Shown here in pieces: positions 56,206-64,000 of a DNA stretch of 64,000 nt. The DNA comes from Flammula alnicola (Eukaryota; Basidiomycota; Agaricomycetes; Agaricales; Strophariaceae): assembly GCA_015499995.1 (NCBI GenBank), contig JADNRV010000053.1:186001-250000 (forward strand), in the 5' to 3' direction. A program made the position numbers and the translations under genes. A model generated the notes under the pieces. The model was not told the DNA's origin and ran no database searches. It saw only the letters and a program-made list of their open reading frames with translations. Positions within the stretch are counted from its first letter, which is position 1, and every line of letters begins with the position of its first letter.

Positions 56206-57322
56206 CTATCTGGACATACCCCCGAGTTTCCCCAAGAACCCCCAAGAATCCCTCAACGTTCCCAATAGATCAAATGACGCTTCAGGATTAAGATTCTGAT
56301 CCCTCACCTTATCCCAAAACAATTTCAACAGTTCGTCGCACATGTGAGAGTCGATGATACAGTTATGAAGCAGCAATTCCTCAAATGCCGTGCCAATTCT
56401 CTTGTCCAGTAGCTTGCAAGGGACCAATGGCCCCGATATAGCACCAGGTTCTGCTCTGTCGACAATTCGTTGAGCGGGAAATTATATACGCAGTTGTCTT
56501 TTTCTTCGCATCTTTGAGAGCTCGAAATAGTAGACCTTTCCTAAGAGATTAGGCAGTCCCAGTTCTTCTCCGACCTTGAGGGCATAAGGAAGCGATTCGG
56601 TTGGGTCGACCTTCAAGCGACGAGCCAAATATCCTCCGCAAACTCTCGGACTGTCTCCCAGCCTGTGAGAAATGAGAGAAGACACACGGATAAGATCTTC
56701 TAGATGCGAGATTGGGCATTCGTAGAGGTAGAGTGTTGGCTTCCGAGTGATGCTCTTTCCAAGGACGGCGGATTGCGCACAATGAGTCGGAAGCCGCTCT
56801 CCAACCTATCGCTCGTGCGATTTAAAGTGGTGTTTGTTGGAAATAAGGAATAAGGATATCAGCTTTGAAATATCCACGCGATTTGTACAAGTTTGGTCGT
56901 GATGCTGTAATAACAAGAAGGTAGAAGGAAAGGATACACATCTTAAAGTTACAGCGCATACGAGATCCAGCAGAGGGTCCGAAAATCATCGTCATAGAGC
57001 ACCAGAGGATTCTCGTCGGAAGTCAACTGGTTCTTCCCATTGTCTCCTGTTGGTATATTGAATGTGCGGACGAATCCCGCTCCAACAAAAAGCGGTGAAT
57101 CTAGACAATGAAAAAGCGTCACATTTCAGCGAGATAAAATGGAACACTGAAAATTTCTAGAAAATCCTTGAAAAGCACATTTTGTACAAGGATAACGCAG
57201 TCACCGTCTTCTCGGTAGTAGGTTTCGTCTCGGATAATCGTTGTGGTATTGGAACCCTCCTCGCGGCTGCTCTCGTCGTCCGTCCTCTGGCGTTTGCACG
57301 GCGTTTCTTCTTGAGTGGCCAT
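56206..57322 (-). pseudogene. Decayed BTB/POZ gene
   Basis: The first exon (from 57322) is clear: MATQEETPCKRQRTDDESS, then RDETYYREDGDCVILVQNVL, the typical opening of Agaricomycete BTB proteins. The next segment reads IHRFLLERDSS in one frame, but FNIPTGDNGKNQLTSDENPL and LVLYDDDFRTLCWISYAL in another, so the core is frame-shifted. The C-terminal helical part (LYLYECPISHLEDLIRV; GGYLARRLKVDPTESLPYAL; VGEELGLPNLLGKVYYFE) is open but cut off upstream by stops. An unusual intron could rescue the first break, but not the whole. I call it a pseudogene of moderate age. Confidence 0.6.
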
Positions 57323-57569
57323 TCCAATTGACAGAACCGAAGCTATGAGTATTATCGCGGACAATGTGCGCGTAATAATTAATAAGGGATAAGCAAGATG
57401 CACGTCAAGGTTTTGACCTAAACGGTAATGGCGAGAATTGAAGAAAGGAATGAAGAGAATCTGAATAACGGGCTTCCTGATCAGGAAGCAACCACGTGAC
57501 GAAAAGAAAACTCATCTCTTCTTCGTCTGACTCTCCGCTGCCAATTTCACTCTCTATATCAACACAAAA

Positions 57570-58995
57570 ATGGTGGGTTCATAAAACTCTCTGCGACGCT
57601 GTAGACCTAACACAATAATATTAGCGGCCCATCCTTTTGCAAGGTTCGCAGTCAAGAAAGCACCATGATCGACTAGTTCAATAACTCAATCACTTTGAAT
57701 CTTTTTGTATAGGTCACGAACGATCCCTCACACAGATCAAATTCAACGCAGACGGAGACCTCTTGTTCACATGCTCTAAGGACAACGTTATCAACGTATG
57801 GTACTCGCATAACGGAGAGCGGTTAGGAACGTATGAAGGAAACAACGGCTCAGTGTGGACGGTGGATGTTGATGGTGTGTCGTATTTCTTTGACCCTTCC
57901 TCGGATGACTGACTCATGAGTCACCTTGACCTATATAGCTCAATCAAGATTCTTGGTATCGGGTGCCGCTGATAACACCCTGCGACTGTGGGCGGTGGCG
58001 ACCGGAAAATGTCTCTTCACTTGGGAATTCCCAACGGCCGTGAAACGCGTAGCTTTCAACGAGGCAGGAACCCAGGTCGTCTGCATAACAGAGCAACGGA
58101 TGGGACATCAATGTGCGATTCGGGTGTTTAATATCAATGCTGAGGGAGAGGGTACAAAACGTGCGCACGAATCCATCGTTCTTTCATTTTTCTCGATTCC
58201 TGAAGTCTTGCATTTTGGATGTCACAGAGTCGAAAGAGCCGCTATATATGTTCAACCCTATCGGCTCAAAAGCGACAGTCTGCGCATTCACGCTGGCGCC
58301 TAATGTCATCATCACCGGCCACGAGTCAGGAAAGGTCGCACTTTTCAACGTCAAGACAGGCGAAGAAATTGACAACAATGAGCGGGCGCACAGTGACGTG
58401 GTCACTGATCTGCAAATGAGCAAGGACTGGACGTATTGCGTCACCAGCAGCAAAGACAAAGCTGCACGAGTACGTTCTGTGATTTTTTACCGGCCTCTGC
58501 ATGTGGCTGATTCGTCTCTCGACAGATACACGACACCAAAAATCTCATGGTTATCAAAACCTACAATACCGAAACACCTCTGAACAGTGCAGCCCTGGCG
58601 CCTAACCGACCTTATGTGCGCAATTCCATCGTCGCTGCTAGTTCATTGATTGACGAACCATTTTTTTAGGTTCTGCTTGGTGGAGGTCAAGAAGCCATGA
58701 GCGTTACGACGACGTCGCTGCGTCAAGGAAAATTCGAGACACGGTTCTGGCACAAGGTGTTCGAAGAGGAGGTTGGACGTGTCAAGGGTCATTTCGGACC
58801 TATCAATACGTGAGTGCCCTTGCTTTTTCTTCTCCGGATCGCCGCTTACTTTTTTTTTCTCGCAATAGCATCGCCGTTCACCCGGCAGGCACCACCTACG
58901 CATCGGGAGGAGAGGACGGTTTTGTTCGCGTACACCATTTCGACGAGTCTTATTTCAAGTCCAAGCCATACGGAGACCTCGAAATCATAGATTGA
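57570..58995 (+). CDS. TIF34: Translation initiation factor eIF3 subunit i (TIF34)
   Basis: Eight exons (57570-57572, 57625-57643, 57713-57874, 57939-58160, 58228-58469, 58526-58615, 58670-58809, 58869-58995) give 334 residues, close to the usual length. Exon 1 is just the ATG. The protein is a seven-bladed WD40 propeller that binds eIF3b and eIF3g in the eIF3 complex on the 40S subunit. Diagnostic blocks: [76 protein letters not shown] and [20 protein letters not shown]. The end [20 protein letters not shown] is the classical last blade. Confidence 0.96.
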
Positions 58996-59366
58996 TTTGT
59001 ACGTTGTTGTATGATAATTGGGTATAGTCAGATACCGTATAGATATCCTGAGCGGGCAATCTGCTACCTCCCTCAGTCGCGGTGCACAATTGAGAGAAAT
59101 TTGGATAATCCTATACTCTGATTCCAATCTGATCGATGTTAATGACACGCAGCAGCAAAAGACGGCGTGTCATGGAAAGTGAAATGATATTGACAAGACG
59201 ATTATGATGAGATCTACATAGATGAATGACAAGGTTATATGAAGCTAGATGGTTTTTGAAGAGATGGAGGGATTCAGAGGACAGCTGACGTAAATAGGAA
59301 AACCAGAGTTAACGTGAAGTACGAGGTGCTGCATGGATCGGGACATGCAGCTTGCTCTTATTGAAA
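58996..59366. other. Intergenic
   Basis: 3' flank of the eIF3i gene. No feature recognised. Confidence 0.4.
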
Positions 59367-60084
59367 TCATGCTTGCAGCATATCTTGGATTTTTGCCTCC
59401 TCTTCATCACTACGAGCCTCCAGTTGAACCATTTGGTTACAATCCACCGGGTCGAGCAAAAACAAAAGGAAGCACACACGTTTTGGATCCATTTCTTGAG
59501 GTTCTCCTGGTATGTCCTGGCAGCAACGTATATCATATATCGTTAAAATTTTAACCGTGTCTAGAGGGTGGCCAGTGATATAGTACAGAGTAATAGCTTG
59601 GCTCAGTTTGCTGAGAAAATTCTCCACTGATTCGAGGATGGATTTGATAGTGCTGCTGTCGTCGGGATGTCTCGAGTGGTCGTCTGTATCAGGAATGCGT
59701 GCAACAAACTCTACGTCCTTGTCCTGGGAGCCAGCACATCTTCAACCGTTGGCAGTCGCGGGTCAATTTTCCCACTATCAGTACGGTATGTGACTCGTTC
59801 GATCTTCAGGTAGACATCTCTGTGTCGCCGGGCTGGGAGATAGTAGCAAGGATGAAGTACTCATACTCGATTGCGCCCAATATTTTCTGCTTCCGAGTCT
59901 TCGGGTGTACCAGTCGTTTGACCTTGTATTGTGAGAGGCTGGTGTCAAATTCCGCATCGTAATTGCATTGGACTTGGAGGAAAAGCAGATATGGGCAAAC
60001 ATCCATAACATAGGGCTGACCAGGCCGGTCGGCGCAGGGAAAGTACACCCTCTCTCCGTCTAAGTGTGACTGTGTAGTCCTCAA
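59367..60084 (-). pseudogene. Frameshifted unidentified gene
   Basis: From 60084 downward the frame reads MRTTQSHLDGERVYFPC, VMDVCPYLLFLQVQCNYD and GAIEYEYFILATIS. The reading then continues in another frame (RHRDVYLKIERVTYRTD; LPTVEDVLAP) and again in a third (DKDVEFVARIPDTDDHS; LESVENFLSKLSQAI). At least two frame changes occur without plausible GT-AG introns, so the gene looks broken. The pattern resembles a repetitive Agaricomycete protein family of unknown function, but I cannot name it. Confidence 0.5.
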
Positions 60085-60741
60085 ATGGGAGAAGGTAGAA
60101 AATATCCAGAGCTCCGAGTGTAAATGGGACAGGAGAAAGACAAGAGAAAGAAAGGAATTGAGAAAACTAGAACTTGATCTAAGCGACTATAGGGCCGGAT
60201 CTAACCCCTTGTAGGCTCCGAACAACTCCGGCTCCGGCCGTATGCCGTCTTATGTTGTAGAAGGATAAATGGCATACTGAGTCTAAGCGCCGAGGCCGTG
60301 TCTTTCTCTTGACAGTACTTACTTCCGCAGGTTCAGAGATGCCTCGGAGACGCCGCTCGCCTAGTTTAAAAAATGCAGCATGTCTGGACGGCCGAGGACA
60401 CGTGTGTGTGTGACTAGACCCACAGGTATTTCGTTCTCGATACTTGCATAAAATCATGCAACATACATAGCTTTTTTTTGGTGTTGAGATGTTTATCAAT
60501 TCCGCAGAGACTGTAACAGATCCGTAGCCATTGTTCCGGGCACACAATGGACGACGTCGAAGAATAATGTGCGTCAAAAGCGGTTACTTACGGTCACGTT
60601 TCGCTAGAATAACGTACCGGAGATCGGGGTCACCACGTTCTTGCCACTCTAATCTGGGTTGTTTTAATTTTCTGCTTCAACCAACACCTGTCGGCTGGCG
60701 CTTCAAGCAGCTTTCTCGCTTTCTTTCGCTCTTTCTTGCAG
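60085..60741. other. Intergenic, possible first exon of the next gene
   Basis: No clear gene. A first exon ending in phase 1 before the acceptor at 60741 should lie here if the secreted-protein gene is intact, but no convincing ATG exon was found. Confidence 0.35.
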
Positions 60742-62078
60742 TTGATATCCATGGCCCGACGGCCATCTCTCTATCGCTCCTTTTGCTTTGTTGTGCACCG
60801 ACTTTTACCCATGCGTTTGATTATTCGAGCTGGCAGCCTTGGAGGCGTGCTTGGAGGAGGAGTTCGGGAACGACGAGGAATGTGCCTGCGGAGGGATATT
60901 ACGATCCTTTGGCTTCGGGTGGAAGCTTTTTGACTGTGAGTTCTATCTATCTCGTATGCTGTATTCGACATGGGCTCATGGTTTCCTGCAGTTAGTGCCT
61001 ATGACCTTCCCATTGGGTCAAGGGGAACCAATAAATGCCATTATATCAGGGAACTCTGACACGCGCGTCTTGCAGGATACGGAGACGAATGGGGGCCTCA
61101 GGAACTACTTTTTGTGCGTAATGCTCCGAGTATGTTCTTGTTCGAGTTGACGAACTGGGTTGCTATTCACTCCAACAGATCCTTTGGATTCTCTGGAGAA
61201 TGCCTTGGACAACATTCAGGTTCTGACCAAGAGGCAAATCTTGGGGATGGGAACGGATACTGTGAGTGCTTTGCTGGCCTCGTTTGGCGACTCGGGCTTA
61301 ATTTATGCCGCCTATTAGTGAACGAGACGTCAGTTATTCGATGGAATTATGGGGACCCCCAACTAGGGTCATGCACGGAAACGATACAAGGTGGCAATCA
61401 CTTCAGATATTGGGTTCAAAATGGGCCGAATGGAAATAGGTATGGATTGGTGCCCAAGGTCGTAACGCAAATCTCTCAGACTGACATCTGCTTCAGTGGT
61501 GCCATCTTTTTGGCGGTGTCATATGAACTGCCTTTAACTCGTTCGTAATCCTTTCATCGTCTTTAATTTTTGCTTAGTTCATCGAAACATTCTTTGTAGA
61601 GGAGCATGATATCATCGTAAATGGTTATAACCTGGGAAGGTGGGCTACACGCTGTTATTGCATCGTATCTATGTTTTAACACCCCCGGAAGGGATTGGCT
61701 GATAGGAAACATCACCAGAAGCACTGTGCCAACGCTTAATGTGACGAACGGAACGACGTTCACGGCCAGCACATCATTCGCAAATTTCACTTACCAGACC
61801 CATATCCAGTATGTTTCTGGACTACTCGAGGACACCAACATCGGGATCAACCACAACCTTTCTGTCGGTACTGCGACCATAAATGCAAGCGATGGTCTGG
61901 TTGCCGTTCTTAATGTCACATTAACGGGAACACCTCCAAAGTCGTACGTTTATTCAGTTTTCCTGGTCTTGTCCGACAATGACCGATTTTGCTCAGTATT
62001 GCATGGAGACCGTCACCTCCGCAACTGTGGCAGGTTTATCCTCTATTCATAGTCTTCCTATCCCTCGCATTTTCATGA
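60742..62078 (+). CDS. Secreted or membrane-anchored basidiomycete protein, start unresolved
   Basis: Exons 60742-60935, 60992-61113, 61179-61261, 61319-61439, 61497-61540, 61600-61639, 61692-61943 and 61997-62078 join in frame. A hydrophobic run near the start (AISLSLLLLCCAPTFTHA) is a signal peptide. Recognisable blocks: VPMTFPLGQGEPINAIISGN, GGLRNYF, GFSGECLGQHSGSDQEANLG, SVIRWNYGDPQLGSC, GGNHFRYWVQNGPNGN and EHDIIVNGYNLGRDWLIGN. Many NxT/S sites and a hydrophobic C-terminus (LFIVFLSLAFS) suggest a glycosylated, possibly anchored cell-surface protein. I recall this family as conserved but uncharacterised in Agaricomycetes. The ATG at 60752 (MARRPSL) is in the wrong frame, so a frameshift or an upstream exon is required. 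Confidence 0.75.
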
Positions 62079-62262
62079 CCTCTTTAACATTTCCCAATAT
62101 GTCATATCCCATCTTCTCACCGCTTAATGATATATTATCCTTCCTGGCGCGGACTTAGAAATTTGGAATCACCCCACCCCTAGACAATACCCTCCTGCAT
62201 TATTGATCAATATGCCCCCTTGGACACTGTATTACACCTGTACACCCTCTCTAGAATCCTAG

Positions 62263-62679
62263 TCATGACCTACATACAACACCTATTTTTTTGGAAATAT
62301 TTCTAAATTCTCGTCCACTGAGTAGTATACTTTCAGTGTGTCGCGTTTTACATTTGTGTAAACGATGGCAATTTTCTAAACTGCTCTGCAAAATTCTCTC
62401 TTGAATGCGCTTGAAGCTTGATCGAGCTTCATCGCCAATGGCAATGGCTACGGCCTGCGGCGCTTGGGCCGGGTCACGAGCATACAATGATTGCCGGATC
62501 CCCGGCGGAGTCAGCAGAAATTCAAGCTGCGATTTCGGATTCCAAGCGTGCCATTGTTCCCTCCTGAGTCTTAGAACAAAGCGACCAGCACTCTGGGCAG
62601 TGTAATATAAGTAACAATAACGCAGGGCCCCGACTTTTGTGCCGCAAAAGAATGTCACGGTGACCCAGTCGCGAGGCAA
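62263..62679 (-). CDS. Uncertain ORF
   Basis: A 138-codon minus frame with protein-like composition (WVTVTFFCGTKVGALRYCY; GRFVLRLRREQWHAWNPKS). There is no ATG at its upstream end and a stop just before, so a 5' exon would be needed. Divergent to the BTB gene at 62815. Could be chance. Confidence 0.25.
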   Translation of the reverse strand: MPRDWVTVTFFCGTKVGALRYCYLYYTAQSAGRFVLRLRREQWHAWNPKSQLEFLLTPPGIRQSLYARDPAQAPQAVAIAIGDEARSSFKRIQERILQSSLENCHRLHKCKTRHTESILLSGREFRNISKKIGVVCRS

Positions 62680-62814
62680 AGTTTCCTTAATCTATCTGAG
62701 TGGCACACCATCACCAAACCCACTCCCTTTCATCCATCTATCCACGACGGGTCCCATCGGTCTTCCTTGACAGTTTTACCCTTTCATTTTATCTATACCT
62801 GCTTCGTCGTTGAA

Positions 62815-64000
62815 ATGCCGACTGCCGCACCGTCCCGGCGATTCATTATCGTCGACGACAGCACTATCCGAGAGGCGCGCGATCGTCAGGAGGAGAAGAG
62901 ACCAAGAAAACGCGCGAGGGTCGTCGATTCTGATGATGAGGATGCGCCGAAGAAGTACGAGCGCCTGGAATACGAGCAGAAGGGTCCTTATGAGCGCGAT
63001 CCGAAGTTCTTCAAGGAGGACCCATCTGCTACCTGCGTCGTTCGCGTCAGGGACTACATGTTCAAGGTAAGTGATCTTCTACTTCAGCGGCACAGCAACT
63101 GATATATCGTACCCAGATCCACGCGGACTTGCTGTCCTGTTGTCAGATTATGAGCGAATGCTTGCAAGATCACGTCGAACGATATGGGATGCCGACGGAA
63201 GAGAGACCATTCCAATGCCCCTATCCTACTGTGGAAGAATACCGGGCATTTTTGTGGGCGTTATACGCTACGTGCGTCTTGCAATCTCTGCTTTTATGCA
63301 CCCCCTGACGTCCCTGCACCTTTTAACAGCGTCGAACAACTCTCGGAAATAGCCCACGACCATGCCGATCTCGAGCGACTCTCGCAGATCATCAAACTGA
63401 ATAGGAAATACGACATACCAAAGATGCTGGACTGGGTCACTGACACTGTCCATAGAACAGCAACGAATGCTGTGTTCATGGAGTCTTGTTCGTCCGCGAG
63501 CCTCACCTTGCTAGTCGAGATTGCCAAGGAGAATAAATACACGAAGACCCTCGATGCCGTCGTCCGCAAGTGGTGCGATAGGATTCTGAACAAGAGCACG
63601 CCTTCGGTACCTGCCATCCAGATCGCGGACAAGTACGAGCTGCAGGAGCTCGGTGGGGTCGCGTACTACGTGCACGTACAGGATATGCTGGACAGGCAGA
63701 CCGGCTTCACGGAGAAGGGTGCGACACAGCTGCGCGCCGACCCGAAGCTCAACAACGGGCAGGTGATGCGCCTCTTGACCGGGTACTGGTCGCTCGTGAG
63801 CCTGTGGGAGCGTCTGCGGCTCAAGCCTATCGAACTGCCTATGGCTGCCAGCTGCTCGGCGGAGGCTCATGTCAAGTGCGCGGCGACCTGGGAACGGCGT
63901 TGCATCTCGGCTGCGGGGTGGAAGAGGATCTTGGGGATCAACTCGGCGGATATCTTGGCCCTGCTGGCTTGTTTGCGCGATCAGCTCTCCAATGATGATG
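62815..64000 (+). CDS. BTB/POZ-domain protein, 3' end outside the window
   Basis: Exons 62815-63066, 63117-63271 and 63330 to beyond 64000 encode at least 359 residues. The N-terminus is basic with an NLS-like cluster (EEKRPRKRARVVDSDDED). The BTB region follows (CVVRVRDYMFK, IHADLLSCCQ; YPTVEEYRAFLWALYA). The long helical part has VEQLSEIAHDHADLERLSQI, IIKLNRKYDIPKMLDWVTD and VPAIQIADKYELQELGGVAY, as in many Agaricomycete BTB proteins. The frame is open at the window edge. It may be a nuclear BTB protein; partner unknown. Confidence 0.85.

Overview
The window is nuclear DNA from a filamentous basidiomycete, most likely a mushroom-forming Agaricomycete. The genes are compact and split by many 40-70 bp GT-AG introns. 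Agaricomycete expansions are present (F-box proteins, BTB/POZ proteins, CHAT-associated TPR repeats, a rhodopsin-like 7TM protein, an RLRGGG Cys-rich protein), along with a mushroom-type peptidyl-Lys metallopeptidase. I see no bacterial operon, rRNA, CRISPR array or reverse transcriptase. All gene models were spliced by eye.

Layout. 1-12 kb: F-box and TPR fragments, a long perfect palindrome, an intact F-box gene, a secreted M35 peptidase, a second F-box gene, a 2OG-Fe(II) prolyl hydroxylase and a small Cys-rich protein. 12.4-22.1 kb: a block of four intact, unfamiliar genes. It includes a ~980-residue protein with the residue pattern of a DUF3435-like tyrosine recombinase. The block is bounded by a tRNA 3' half on the left and two tRNA-Lys 5' halves on the right, all on the minus strand. 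This is the best candidate for an undescribed system: a recombinase-carrying mobile element inserted in a tRNA gene. 22.4-25.2 kb: nested transposons, with two 1,062-bp elements inserted at mirror positions of an older fold-back element, each with a 9-bp target duplication. 25.7-27.1 kb: a rhodopsin-like membrane protein.

27.8-42.1 kb is a conserved block: TAF6 (TFIID/SAGA), a divergent pair of small genes, a 1,555-residue BBC1/AIM3-like actin-patch protein, an F-box protein, and an RRM+YTH m6A reader. 42-50 kb is mostly gene-poor and repeat-rich, with gene fragments, a mariner-like MITE and an AT-rich nested inverted-repeat element. 51-64 kb: BTB protein, F-box-like protein, a small membrane protein, a decayed BTB gene, eIF3i, a frameshifted gene, a secreted/anchored protein and a BTB gene that runs off the window.

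The housekeeping genes (TAF6, eIF3i, BBC1-like, YTH) act in transcription, translation, actin patches and RNA fate and share no pathway. The only region whose genes look like one functional unit is the 12.4-22.1 kb block.
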